Source: Lindgomyces ingoldianus (Eukaryota; Ascomycota; Dothideomycetes; Pleosporales; Lindgomycetaceae). From it: a stretch of 64,000 nucleotides of DNA. A program made the translations under genes and the position numbers. Positions 46,241 to 59,269 of this stretch are shown one piece after another. The notes beneath the pieces were generated by a model. That model ran no database searches. It was not told the DNA's origin and was given only the letters and a program-made list of their open reading frames with translations. The stretch is from assembly GCF_010093535.1 (NCBI RefSeq), contig NW_022985194.1:315638-379637 (forward strand), in the 5' to 3' direction. Position 1 is the stretch's first letter. Every line of letters begins with the position of its first letter.

Positions 46241-46927
46241 TTAGTAGTCTAGTCATTACTTTACCGAACAAGGAGTGGGTGTTGATTGCGTCGAGTCCGG
46301 ATTCCACTGCGGAAAGAGAAGAAACCCCCGATAACGTTATACCTCTCACTTCTATAACTCAGGTCCAAGTTTCAGTTCGTTTGGGAACGGTTGGGGGACC
46401 TCAGGCATTGACATCGAGCTCCAGCACAAATGCTCCTCCTAGTACACCAATAGTACGATCCAGATACTCGGTATGCTTCGCTTCGCTCAGCAATAACTAG
46501 GCACGACTACTGCGCGCGAGCGAGCGGCTTAGGAATAATCTAATACCCCTATAAACCAGCGCGCGCCTTCGGTAATAGCCTTAGATATTCCGTATGTTCT
46601 ATAATTGGGACTGGTTAACTGAGTTTGGATAGAAAAGTGAGTTAAAGGTGAGCATCCTGAGCAGTGGCGGTGCGACTGAGCCGAAGTTGAGCCAAGCGCC
46701 ATTTTGCTTATAAACAGAGGATACGGCACTAATCAAAAGAGGAAGTCAAGTGAGATATGTTGGTCGGAGGTATTAGCTAGATAATAAGAAATACAGTAGC
46801 AATAGAACATAAATAAGTAAGCAATGAAATTGTCTAGAATTAATTTTGACTAGGATGCCAACAAGCTCGATTGTTATAGAGTTTAAACAAGCTGGACCCG
46901 AATTTTATCCAGTTCTTGTTCACAGTC
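46241..46927. other. Degraded DNA between two relics
   Basis: It may include unrecognisable upstream parts of the phosphotransferase. It becomes AT-rich beyond about 46740. No feature can be supported. Confidence 0.35.
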
Positions 46928-48727
46928 CTACTTCCAAAGAGAAAAGGAGCAAATCCCACTATATCGGCAACCGTGAAGTTTCTGGTTTAGTTGGATATGT
47001 TCTTGAGTGCGTATAGTGCGATGAAGAGACTCTGATACTGGCCTTACCACAATGCCAAATAACGGATGTCCTTTATAGGGCCAGTATACGGAGTTCGTAG
47101 CGACTTTCGTAGGACCCTGAGGTGGAACCACCAAGACATCTCCAGATTGCGTACCTTGAGGGCCAATACCGATAGCGTGTCTTTTGCTATGGACGTGAAG
47201 AATATCGTACCCATTCCATATAGCATCTAGGAGGGAAGAAACGGCGGCCCGCAGAGGCGCATGCAATCGAGTAGCGGGCTTGCAGTTCCACGGACCCACT
47301 TCCTGGAAGATCAGTAGCAGAGTCTCCCTCAGAGATCGTAAGTCATTGTCATATGGCTTTTCTTGTATGCGCATGACTTTCTTGAATTGCTTAGTGAGCG
47401 AGCTATTTGGCTGCTGAAAGAAGGCCAGGAGGACTTCTAAAAGAGCAAGTATTTTGTCTTCGTCTCAAACTATCTCTTCCGGCTGCTTGGACCCTGGAGT
47501 GGGGCGCATACACAGGGCGCTGATACTCTCGATGCGACCTGTATAGTAGTTATTAAATTCTACTCTCGTAAGTCTGGGTCATAGAAGAAACTGCCATACT
47601 TGAAGCTGTTGTAGCTCAAAAATGCGGTGCTATTATCGGGCAGAATGGTGGCACAACTGCGACTGTTATTCCAATTGGGTACCCAGGAAGGATATGGAAG
47701 GCCCCCAGGGCCTGTTCCGGTAATAACCCGAAATGTGCGAGATGAAGCCATACTGACTTTCTATCCTCGAAGTACGCGCCCGCGACGCGTGTGAACGTGT
47801 CGCTTCAGTGCCTCGAGTAATCTACGTCCGTTTTTCTTTGACGTCTCGTGCTAACCCGTAGAGCGCAAAGATCTTGTCTTGTGGTACTGAACATTGCGAC
47901 TGGTGGAACCTCCACAAAAGGTCTAGTAATTTATAATTGTCGGAATTCTCAATGGCCAGGATAGTATCCAAAGCGGAATCTGCTTTTAGATCAATGCGCA
48001 AACCCCCAGCGATTGCACCTTGGAGACCTTTCACACCTTGAATAAACCACTGCCATGATAGCTTCCATTGACCGCAATGGATGGTTATGTGGTGCCCGAG
48101 AGCGACTTCTTGCAGGATCCACCGTCTCAGAAATTAGGGCCGAGCAAAGAATTAGCTCATTGCATGTTCCCAGTCTAGACCGCATGTGGTCTCCAGGAAT
48201 ATTTCCGCCTCAGCAGGTGCGGGTGTTTCCTTGTTCTTGAGAAGTGTAGCCAGCCATTTCAGCGCATTATACAGCTGAGGTACATGTTGATGCTCTGTCG
48301 CAGTGCCGACCCAAATACGGGCCTTTGCTGCTTGTGCATATATCCTGCCCATGAGTTGCACCTGGATCTGTTTCTCGTTCCTGTCTTCTTTATTCAAACA
48401 TATAGCGTCGATCCATAAATACCGAGGTTTGCTCGAACTTCTCAGATGGCGGAGCAAGGTGTCAGCGTTGCTAGTAATGCCAAGTGTCGAGTCCTCGTTA
48501 ACAAGAAGGACATGCGATAATTTTGGTTCGCCCCAACAGTAGGGGACTACTTCATAATAATCTGGGCTACCGTGGCCGAGGAGAAGGTGCTCGCCCTGCA
48601 CGTGCACCAATTGTGCTTTTAATAGTCCGTATAGATCCTTGGCTGGCTGAAGGACAAGGACACGAATCGTAGTGTAGCTCTTGAGGGGCCGATATTGATA
48701 AAGGCGAAGGGGGGCCGGAGCATCCAT
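46928..48727 (-). pseudogene. Second HET-domain gene, inactivated by nonsense codons and frame breaks
   Basis: The ATG is at 48727 (MDAPAPLRLYQYRPLK). The HET core is intact at first: YYEVVPYCWGEP, PRYLWIDAICLNKEDRNEK and QLMGRIYAQAAKARIWVG. Two TAA codons then fall in frame at 48152-48154 and 48134-48136, the second within the conserved RPxFLRRWILQEVALG block, where relatives have Trp. Translation continues in the same frame after them (LSWQWFIQGVKGLQGA, QDKIFALYGLARDVKEK) until about 47822. Beyond that, fragments in other frames (GGLPYPSWVPNWNN, and the C-terminal part at 47374-46928) show further breaks. Trp-to-stop and Gln-to-stop changes are the typical outcome of RIP-like G:C-to-A:T mutation. 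No function can remain. Confidence 0.8.
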
Positions 48728-48969
48728 GGCAGTGGCCTCACTCGACTATAGTGAAGAAGGGCGCTTATAACTAGATCTTGATCTACCAAATAACAAATAG
48801 ACTTCCGGCTAGTATGCTCTTTGGTTGCACTACGGTTGTGATAAACGAAAGCCAATGTAATCTTTCTAACTGAAGAGGGGGGGGTTGATAGGACCTGCAG
48901 AGTTGAATCTTCAGTTTTTTCCCTCCTCACCACCGTTCGTCAGTAGGTGTTCTCGGGGAGTTGAGTTAG

Positions 48970-49465
48970 TTGACTGAAGGCACGGTCAAGGTTGAACTGG
49001 ATTGCCAGGCTGCGGGGCTAAGACAGGCCTGCTCGCCAAGACTCTACACAGCCACAAAGTGTGACAGCCACAGGTCTGCTTGGCAGCTGTGAGTAGATTA
49101 CAATGCGATGATTACGTACTATTTGCACTAGCCAGGATGGGTGATCGCTCCGATCAGAGGTACTGGCTGGGGTAGCGATCCTGCATGAATTTACGCGCGA
49201 TAGCAGACACAAGGCTAATAATAATTTCCTATCATTGTAATAAGGCTCTAAGGCTTAGGTAAGACCCTTATATGTGTATTGTAAGTAGTGCAAGCCAAAT
49301 AGTGGCGCGGTAGCAAATGGAGATTGTTTTGCCATGACAGTAGGCTCTGAGCAAATTAGGCGAGAAGGCGATGATGCGAATGTAATTTATAGGTTAAGAA
49401 GTTACTAAGTGTTCAAAAGTAGCTATAGCACACTCATTATATATAATTTTAGTGAAGTTTGACGT
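48970..49465 (+). repeat. Dispersed repeat A, copy 2, left part
   Basis: It is homologous to about 80-535. Copy 2 keeps more G and C (for example the CpG-containing stretch at about 49149-49200), so it is less mutated than copy 1. It is interrupted after GACGT (49461-49465) by the outer LTR retrotransposon and resumes at 62824. Confidence 0.75.
49461..49465. repeat. Target-site duplication GACGT, left copy
   Basis: The 5-bp direct repeat flanks the outer element; its partner is 62824-62828. The empty site is at 531-535. Confidence 0.9.
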
Positions 49466-50060
49466 TGTTACAATCCTTGCTTCGGGAAGCACTCGGGTCT
49501 TACGGTATTCCTAGGGGGGGAGTAGGACGGCTAGTAGGGGCCAATCCGGTAGGGTGTACAGTCCTACGTACAGGCTATTAGGCTAATAGAGGATGATATA
49601 GGGTGACCAGATTGTGGTTTGCCCTTAATGCGGCAGTAGGGAGGCTAGGTTAAACAGTCCTTATTAGACAAAGTTAGAGGTATATATAGTGTAAAATATA
49701 TAAATAGTATTACAGCTCTTTAAAAAGCTAAATGCTACTTAGTCTATGTAATAAATAAACTAAACATTAAACACACCTTCTAAAGGTTGTTTAATATAAG
49801 AACTATATACATGTGCTAGGGTGCTAAGAGGAGCTAGCAGGAGTTTATAGGAGCCTGCTAAGAGGGGCTCTTATAAGCTCCTTTAGGCTCCCTAAACTTG
49901 CAGCCTGTCCTCCTATTAGATAGTGCATTCTTCTATAATCTTAGGCAGCTGCGCTGCCTCTGCGTTCTCTAATTAGTCTTTAAGCAAACCCTGCCCTAAC
50001 CTAGCTAGACTGTGGAGCACTGCTAGTGGGGTTACGCTAGTCTAACTATAGACTATAACA
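49466..50060 (-). repeat. Left (3') LTR of the outer element, 595 bp
   Basis: It matches the right LTR over its full length. Its outer side (49466-49650) keeps CpG-rich sequence (TTCGGGAAGCACTCGGGTC). Its inner side ends GACTATAACA, where the right LTR has GACCGTAACA, a C-to-T and a G-to-A change. Confidence 0.93.
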
Positions 50061-50080
50061 CGCTGCCCCCTCTCCCTAGC
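50061..50080 (-). other. Polypurine tract of the outer element
   Basis: On the minus strand the bases just upstream of the 3' LTR read AGGGAGAGGGGGCAGCG, the primer site for plus-strand DNA synthesis. This fixes the element's orientation. Confidence 0.75.
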
Positions 50081-51649
50081 AGCGTCCTTACCACTCTGCT
50101 TACACAACTGTGTTAGTAAGAGTTTGTTTATAAGGTAAGCATCTACCTGCTAAAAAGCATCCTTAACATCTATTTTTTCTATACTAAATAGCTTATTAGT
50201 CTTATTTATTCTATTATTCTTATATTACTCTTTATTTTAATTTTTTTTATTAAATAAAGATAAGGCTTTATAGCGCTTACTAATTTTTTAGGTTATTTTA
50301 TGTGTTAACTTTATCTTTAGATAAATGTGTTAAGTGTGTAAAAAAGTATAGTAAATGTAACACTTTTATTTCTAATGCTATATAAAATTATTTAGAGAAA
50401 AAAAAAAGACACTTCTTTAGAAGGCTAAAGCCTTACAGGCCTAAGACTATATGCTATAAGATAAGTAATAAGCTTAAGTTTAAAAACAACTCTACTTATA
50501 AGAGAAAATGTTAGAGGCAATAAATAGGGAGCGTTCTAGATAAGATTATATCTAGAAATTACTAAATTTGCTAGAGGCTTATTACATAAAGTATTTAAAA
50601 AGGGACCTTTCTTTTTTAGACAAAATAGAAGCTTTTAAGGCTAAAGTAAAAGGCTATTCTCTCTTTTAACTGTTGTTAGCAAAGACTTGTTTTTAAAGGC
50701 TGCTGCTATCTAGTAATAACATAGCTATTTCTTTTAATATAAGTGCTTTATTGCCTAGCTAGTTTTTTTTAGATAAGCCTAAAAGTACTTTTATACTAAT
50801 AGCTGTGTGTTTCTTAAATTCTTAGCTAGTTTCTAAGTATTTTTACTAGTAAGCTACTTTTTTTATTTTACTAAAAATTCTTTTTAGTTTTTTTAATTAC
50901 TTATAATGTGTTTAACTTTATATTCTATTTCTTTATTTTTTTATTTTTAGGTAGATAAAGGAATTTTCTTAAGTGCTTTTTCTAATCTAGAGATATAAAA
51001 CTATAAGTGTATTTTTATATATAAGAGAAGCTTAAGCTTACAGTTATCTTATTAAGTCTATAAAACTTTATAAAGTTTTATTTTTTTTCTACTAACTTTC
51101 TAGAAGGTCTAGGTGTCTTAAGGTTTTTTATATTAAGATATATATAGTCTTCTAAGTAGATATCTAGTTTTAGTTATTATAATTTATTTATATACTTTTT
51201 TATTATTTCCCTACTAGACCTAGCTTCTATAGCTAACCTTTTATATATCTAACATAGGTCTGTTAGCTAATTTATTAACTTTTATAAGTTTGTAAGTTAA
51301 TTTTTATATAATGTAAAGTAAAAGTTATATCTAAAATTAGCCTTATATAGTGTTTCTTTTATTATAGCTAACTTTATATTATTAATAGCTAATTACGCTA
51401 TTAGAAGCTATTCTGCCTAATTATTTTAAGTATAAAAGATGTACTTTTTTAAATATCTCTCTACTTCTGTATTTACTCTTTTAGTCTAGCTATTTATCTG
51501 TAGGTAGTAAGCTGTTAATAGCTTATATGCTATACTAAAGTGCCTTATTACTGCTTTTTAAAAACTGCTAGTAAACAGCTTATTTTAGTTAAAGATAATA
51601 ATCTTAGAGTATTTATATACTAATATTATATTTTATTTTAATTTATAAA

Positions 51650-51860
51650 TAAATTTTTTAGCAGTTATTATTTTTTCTAAGGGCTAAGTATATAGATATT
51701 TAGTAGTTTTATCTAAAGCTACTATAATTATGTTGCACATCCTGTCTGTCCCTAGTTCTTTAGATAGAGGTAGTTTTATAATAAAATCTATTATAATTAT
51801 TATCTATAGTAATTTTAGTGCTTTAATTAGCTAAAAATATTTATAGGCTTTATGCCTTTA
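51650..51860 (-). pseudogene. Integrase core relic of the outer element
   Basis: Minus-strand translation reads IDFIIKLPLSKELGTDRM, then IIIVALDKTTKYLYT, corresponding to the DFI..LP and V.VDR.TK blocks around the first catalytic aspartate of Ty3/Gypsy integrases. Stops interrupt it on both sides. Confidence 0.75.
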
Positions 51861-52449
51861 TAAGTTATTTCTATTACAGGTGTTGCATTCTTTAAGTACT
51901 TTAGTGCATAACTATTTAACTTTTAGTATTTGTTATAAAATTACAGCCCTTAGTTTTTTTTAAAAGGTGCCTATTCTAAAGTGTCTAAATATTAAAGATT
52001 TATAGTATTCTTAGACTAAGTTCTTTTATCCTTACTTACTAGCTATAAGTATATAAAATTTCTTTATAAGTTAGGGCTTATTATAAATCTATTTTTTATT
52101 AGTTTTTTTAAAAAGTGTAAACTTTTTAGTTTTTTTTTTTTTTATTAAAGTAGTCTAGTCTTTAGCTAAGAGTGTTAGCCTGTTAATTCTGTGTTTCTAA
52201 AACATGCTTAATAATGTAGTTAAACTAGGCAAGCTTTATTACTTATTTTATGTGCATTAGTAAAAGTTTTTTTACTATTAAAAACATAACTAAGTTTACA
52301 TAGTTAGTTATAATGTTAAATAGTTTTACTATTTTATGTAGTTCTGTAGACTAAACTTTTACTACATTAAGTATAGCCTTTAGTTTTTTGTTAGGTATAC
52401 TATAGCTAGCTTTAGGTTCTAAGAACTTAGCAGAGTAGTACGCAACTAG

Positions 52450-53400
52450 GTGCTACTTCCTGTCTTCCTGTTTTTAATACAGCGTGGCCCTGCTAGCTCT
52501 AAGGGACGCGTCTGTATAGATCTTTGTATCTAACTGTAGGTTGTACATTCTTAGTACTAGTTTAGCTATTATAGCTTATTTTAAGGCTATAAATGCTTTA
52601 TTTATCTTTAAGGTCTAGATAAATTTTGCTATAGCCTATTCCTTAGTTATAGTGTTTATTAATAGTATAGTAATTTTTAAGTAGTCTTTAATTATCTGTC
52701 TTATATAGCTTAATAGTTCTAGAAATCTTTTTACTTCTTTAACTATTATAAGTTTTAGCTACTTAAGCACCTTTTATACTTTAGCTAGGTTAATTTTTAT
52801 TTTTTTACTATTAATTATAAATTCTAAGTATTTAGTTTTACTAATATAGAATTTATACTTAAAGAGCTATAAATAAAGTCTATACTTTCTAAGTTATTTT
52901 AAAACTTTTTATACTTTTTATACATAGTCTTCTAAGGTGTTTTTTAAATAGATAAAGATGTTATCTAAGTACACTAGAGTAAAGATATTAAAGTATAAGT
53001 TAAGAGCTATATTAATAATTTACTAAAATGTTGCTAGGGCATTTATTAAACTAAACAGCATTACTAGTAGTTTATAAAGTCCTTATAAGGTTCTAAATGC
53101 TATAAGCTACTTATCTTTTTTATATATTTTTATTTTATTAAATCTATTTTATATGTTAAACTTTATAAAGTACTAGGTTCTTTTTAATTAGTTTATAATA
53201 TCTTATATAATTAGTAAAAAGAACTAATTTTAGATTATATTATTATTTAGAGTTTTATAGTTCTAATAAACTTAAATTTTTTTTTCTTTTTAGTAAAAAC
53301 TACTGCTAAAGCTACTAGGCTATAGCTTTCTTAAATATAGCCTTATACTAACATCTTATTAACATATTTTTATAAGGCCTTTTTTTGTACCTTAGTTAAA
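52450..53400 (-). pseudogene. Reverse transcriptase and RNase H relic of the outer element
   Basis: Near 53060-52955 the minus strand reads LLVMLFSLINALATF, then TLVYLDNIFIYLKN. This is the palm of a Ty3/Gypsy reverse transcriptase, in which the catalytic YxDD has become YLDN (52960-52971, a G-to-A change). Further down, YTDASLRASRATLY marks the start of RNase H at about 52500. Many stop codons are present. Confidence 0.85.
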
Positions 53401-55395
53401 GGGCAGAGCTTATGTGTTTTTAAGTTATAATCTTTTATTAAGTTAATAGCGTAATTCTAAGGCTAGTATAGAGGTAGTTCTTTAGGGTCCTCTAGTGTCT
53501 TAAACATGTCCTTATAGTCTTTATATTTAGGCAGGATGCAGTCTTCTTTTTAAATTTATATAATGCTAATTTATTTTACATCTTTATTTTTTTTAATTAT
53601 TTTATAAGAGACTTTTTTAAGCTTTTTTTTTATTATTTTTATTACTTAAGCTTTTAGCTTTTAGTAAGGGAATTTCTAGAGGTTCTTTTTCTTAGAGTAG
53701 TAACTGCTACCCTGTTTTACTTATTTATAGACTAAGTATTAGTTATTATAGCATGCTAACTAGGTTATGTGTGCGTAGTTGTTAGGAGTTTTTATAGTTA
53801 TAGTTTTTTAATTAATTATAGGGTTATACATTCTAAGCTAGTTATAGCCTAGAATTATATTATATTTGCCTTTTAGCTTAAGTATGTTTATAGACTTTTA
53901 ATTACTTATGTTTAGAGTTTTAAAGTTTTTTTTATAAGTTTTTAGGTTAATTTATCTTCTACTATATTTAATTAATAATGCATTAGTAAGGGTTACTTTA
54001 AATAAGTTTTTTTTTATTTAGAATAGTATACTTTATTTATCTACTTATTTCTTATCTATTGCAGTAAAGGTACATCTGCTGTCTATAAGAGCTAGCCTAG
54101 GCCACCCTTTGTATGTAAAGGTAGTTGTTAGGCTATGTTTTGCCTTTTATTTTACTATAATTACTGCTAATATGTTATGTTTAACTTTTTTATTAAAAAA
54201 AAAATAAAAGTTAATGTCTTATAAGTTATTATTAAATTTAATTTTTTTTTTTTTATAAATTTAATATTTTTAATTATAGTAGTTAGCTGCTTTACATTTA
54301 TAATCTTTAACTAAGTAATGTAATATTAGGTAGTTTTTTTTTTTTACTACTTTTTACTAAAAGTAGTAAAACTTATAGCTATTTTATTTATTACACTTTA
54401 TCTATACTTTTTATTTATAAGGAGGAGCTGTTTAATAAGTGTAATAATTTATAGTTTTATAGGCTAAGGCTATTTTTTGCTATAGGCAACTGTTGTAGTT
54501 TCTTTCCTATGTAGGCTACTATCCTGCTTAATGCTTATTGTCCTAGTGTTTAACACAGTATTGTTGTGTACACTAGTACTAGGGGTATAAACACTTATTA
54601 GGTCTGTGTAGTGTGTTAAGGGGACTCTTTTAGGTCTACTAAGGGTATTTCTTTGTTTGTACTAGCTGTACAGGGTGCTTTTTTTATTAGCAACTGTTAG
54701 TGCTATAGGTGCTGCTTCTACAAAGAACATATTATCTGTAGTTTTGTTATATTGCAAGGGCTTTTCTAGAGATTACTAGGCTTAGAAGCAGTGTCTTAGG
54801 TTTTTTAGGCGCTAGTTATAGTACTTTAAACTTAGTAGGTTTACTTAGCTATTTTAGCTTTTAATTTTTAATTTTAGTAAAAAATTACTATTACTTTTTT
54901 TTATTTATAATGTTATATTTAACTTTAGCTATCCTTTATATAATGTTAAATATTAAGTAGTTGTTGCTAATGTTTATTTAGTAAAGTAAGACTATATAAT
55001 TACTTAGGTAGTTATGTTATAACTTACACTTCTAGCACTTATATTCCTAAAACTGTTAAGAAAGCTTTTTTACTAAAGTACTAAAAGTTTAGTTTTAAAA
55101 AGAGAACTATTTTTTTTTTTTAAACATTTATAATGTATCCTTAGATCTAAGTTTCTTTTTTATATTTTTTAAAAATTATAAGGTCTTATAACACTATATT
55201 AAAGCTACTAAAATTTTAAATAACTACCTTTTAATATAGTTTAAAATAGTTGTTTAAAGAGTAGTTTTTTTTACATTACTAGTAAAGTTTATTATTTAGT
55301 CTTTTTTATATTTCCTTATCTATAAGGCTATATTTAGTAGTAATAGCTTTTATTATTATAGTAGTATTTTTATTTTCTCTTTTTTAAAAGTTTAA

Positions 55396-55440
55396 GTAGT
55401 TTTAGCAGAAATATCCTACTTTTTTATAGTTTAAGTAGGC
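55396..55440 (-). pseudogene. Gag zinc-knuckle relic with all four metal ligands replaced
   Basis: The minus strand reads AYLNYKKVGYFC*NYLNF. The spacing is exactly C-X2-C-X4-H-X4-C, but each ligand position is Tyr. This equals three Cys-to-Tyr (TGC to TAC) and one His-to-Tyr (CAC to TAC) changes, all G:C-to-A:T. Confidence 0.6.
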
Positions 55441-56557
55441 CTTATTTTTTAGCTACTTTTATTATTCCTTTATTAAGGGCAGCCTATTATGTCCTAAAAC
55501 TTAGCTTTTTTTAAAGAGAAGGCTCTATGTATACTTTACATAACTAAGGTCTATTAGCTTTTTATTATATTATAAAAGCTTTTTTTTTAGAAATAAATTT
55601 TAGTTTTTAAAAAGTTTTTTTTTATTTTTTTTCTCTCTTACACTTTTTATAATAGTTGTTATAAGTTATTACTTATATAATAAAGTTTTTAAAGGTAGTT
55701 AGTTTTTTACTATATATAAATTTATCTTTTACTATCTTACTTAGTCTGTTATAGAACATGTAGTAAAGGGCCTTCTAGTCTGTCTATCTACAGATGGCTA
55801 GCTATTCTCTAAAGTGTGCTGCATAGTTTTAGACTAAGCTAGTTCTTTATTTTATAGTATCTAATTTATTAGCTATAATTTTTTTTTTATTAAGAGTTCT
55901 ATAAATAGCTATTAGAGCTTCTTTAAAGTTTTTAATATTACTAAATATTTTTTTTATTTTAGAGGTAAGTGCTTTACTATTTACTCTAAAGTTTATCTAG
56001 TTGTCTATGTAGAGTTAGAACTAGATTATAAGGGGGCCTTCTAGGTGTAGTCTTATTTAGAATATTATTTCTATGTTAGTCTAAAATGCTTCTTTATTAT
56101 ATTACATATAAAAGTAGCATTTTATAAAAAATAGTTAAAGGTTTTTTAGTAATTCTTTAAAAGGCTTTAAAAGGGCTAGTTTTAAAGCTTTCTTAGCTAT
56201 AATACTTATTTTTTTAGATAAGATATTTTAAATTTTTACTAGCTCTACTTATAGTTTATGTATTTAGTAGGCTTAATTAGTTATTTTCTAAAGGCTTAGT
56301 TATTTAAAAGAGTTTAGTGTTTTTATTACTTTATAGTAAAAGTTAGTAATTTTTTTTTTAAGTTTTAGTAGTTTACTAACTTTATTACTAATTTGCTAAA
56401 GTTTTTTAATGTTGTCCTAGATTAAATTAATCTGTTCTGCTAAAATAGCTTTACTTTAAGTAAGAACTTCTATAAATTCTAATAGCGCAGTGTAGGCTAT
56501 ATTAGAATCTAAATTATATTAAGAGGTTACTATACTTTTTAAAAAGGTAGTGTTTAA

Positions 56558-56697
56558 TGTTATAATTCTTGCTTTAAAAAGCACTTAGGTCTTATAGTAT
56601 TCCTAGAGGGGGAGTAGGACAGCTAGTAGGGGCTAATCTAGTAGGGTGTACAGTCCTACGTACAGGCTATTAGGCTAATGGAGGATGATATAGGGTG
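56558..56697 (-). repeat. Right (5') LTR of the outer element, part 1
   Basis: It is the inner 140 bp of the right LTR, heavily mutated (TGTTATAATTCTTGCTTTAA against TGTTACAATCCTTGCTTCGG in the left LTR). It ends in GGGTG (56693-56697), the left copy of the inner element's target duplication. It continues at 62369. Confidence 0.9.
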
Positions 56698-57015
56698 TGT
56701 CACAGTATCCTCCCCGGATCCCAGACATAACTGTATTGGACGCGTACTAGAGTATTATTAGTGCACGTCTGACACAAACACAACACAACATAGACATAAA
56801 CTTAAGCATAAACTGCTTTAACACTAACTAAACCTAGAACAGGCTTAATTTATACTTAAAGCGCTTAGACTTTTAAGCTAAGTATTTAATTACTAATTTC
56901 CTTCTAAACTTTTTTATTTCTTACATAATGTCTTATACCTACTATAATACCTTATGTAGTAATTAAACTAGACCTCTGTAAAGCTTTATAACCTTACTTA
57001 TGCATAATTATAACA
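56698..57015 (+). repeat. 5' LTR of the inner element, 318 bp
   Basis: It matches the 3' LTR base for base in length. Its outer (left) 110 bp keep GC (CCCCGGATCCCAGACA, GGACGCGTAC). Its inner (right) 100 bp are mutated, ending TGCATAATTATAACA where the 3' LTR has TGCACAATCGTGACA. Confidence 0.95.
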
Positions 57016-59269
57016 TTATGTTATGTTAAAACTTTAGCTAAGAATAGCTTCTAAATCTAATCTAATAAGCTTAGTACTTACATAACTCTAAGCTATTAAA
57101 GTAAGCTAAAAAGCCTTCTAAAAAGCGCTTATTTTATAGAAAAGCTACTATGTTATAAGCTTTAAAGCTTTTTAAAAGGACTTTAAAAAACAGCTTTATG
57201 TTATTAAGTAGTTTATTTCTGCCTTAACTTTTATTATAGTAGTAGGAACTAAGAACTTACTAGCCTTAAAGCTTACTTAAAAGTCTAAAGATAGCTTAAC
57301 TTTTTCTTACTTAACACTACTTACAACTTATAACTTTTTTAACTTAGTAATAAAATCTAACTAACTCCCTAATTCCTTACTGTTTAATAGAAAATAGAAA
57401 GACTTACCTTTTTTTCTACATAAGCTTTAATATAAACTTAAAGAAAACATAGACTAATTTCTCTTTAAACACTTTTAGTTACTATATACTTACTCTTAAC
57501 TTAACTATAATATAATAGCCTTAATTAACTTACTAATAAATAAAAATATTATTAACTTAGATTAATTTATAGTGTTTTTATAAGTAACTTATAGAAACTT
57601 AAATAAAAAGTTAATAGCTCTAAGTTACCTAAATACTTTATAATAAAAAAAAAAAAGCTTTACTTTACACTTTACTAAGTTCTGCTAACTTGCATCTAAT
57701 ATAGGCCTAAATAAAATAAGTTTAATTATAGCTTTATATAACTCCCTTTTAACTAAACTGTAACACGCTATAGTAGAAAAACCCCTCTTAAATAACCTTA
57801 ACATGTATGTAAACTTAATTACTACTTATAATAATAACATAAGGTTCCTCCCTATACAAGCTTTAATACGCCCCTAAACTAGCATAGTTGTAAATAAAGA
57901 CTTTAATATAATAAAAATTAATTTAAATTATGCTTTAGTTAGTTTTAAAAAGTGTAAAGATTATAAAAAAAAAAAGTTAATGCTTTAAGTGTAGTAAGTA
58001 TAGTTATATTTTCTAAAACTGCTTTATTTTTTTTTTTTAAGTCTATATAAGTAGCGCTACTAGCACTTATTAAAAATTTTTACTATTTTAATTTTATTTT
58101 TATAAGAGCTTTAACTTATATTTAAGCTCTAATTTTTTTTACTACTTTTAACATAGCTGCAGCTATAGTAGTAAGAGCCTATAAAAAGGCTTGTCTTAGA
58201 GCTAAGTTGCCCTTTAGGACTAATTTAACACTAAATTTTTGCTAACTTATAGGCTAAGTCTTTTACTAATAACTAGAAGTACTAAGTTAATATTCCTATA
58301 TATTTATAATAAAGAACTATATTAGCTTTAATATAAGCTTTTATTAACTTAAAAGTAAATAGCATAGGTTATATTAATAAAGAACTAGTGTGTAAACTAA
58401 ATCTTTAATTAACACTACTTACTTAAATAATTTACCTAACTAAATTTAATAAAAAATAACTTAAAAAAGGTTTTATCTTTTATACTATAACTATTATAAT
58501 TACTTACTAACACTATAAGAAGCAGATTAAGCTCTATATAATAAACATAAAATATTATAACTTAATCCTAAAATAACTATAGCTATATTAGCATAAGGTT
58601 GCCTTTAATTACTAAGAGTAAGTTCTAAACTTTAACTTTTTTTAATGCTAAGATATATGCTTATGCTTACACTTAAACAACACTTAAATAGCACTTAATA
58701 TAAAAGGTCTCTAAACTTACTTTTTAATAACTTAGAAAAGAACTACCTAAGTAAGGCTAATAAGCTAGGCCTTTTACTAAGATAGGCTATATAAAATAAT
58801 TTAATAACTGCTTAAACCTAAAGAAAAAAAAGCCTTTAAGAAACTTCTACTTACTTAATTTAAACATAAACTAGGACTTAAACAGCAGATAGACATCTGC
58901 TACATAAAACCTACTTTATTTATAACTCTAGCTTAATAACTAGATTATAAAATTTACGCAGTTATAATTTTTAATATAGACTAAGCTTTAGCTTCTTAAA
59001 AACACACTAACTTAAAAATAATAGTCTTTTAAAACTACTATAACTTATTACATGTTTTTTTCTAAAATAAGTCTAATAAGCTTTTAATATAATATTTATA
59101 TAATTACTAAATAACTTTTAAGCCTAGTAAACAGCTTAGTTATAAGCTACTATATAAAATATTACTAAATAAATTAAAAGTGCTTTAAAAATACTTTAAT
59201 AAAAACCTAAAAAAAAAGTTTATTTAAGCTAGCTTTTTACTAGTAGTGTTACTTATACTATTTATAAAA

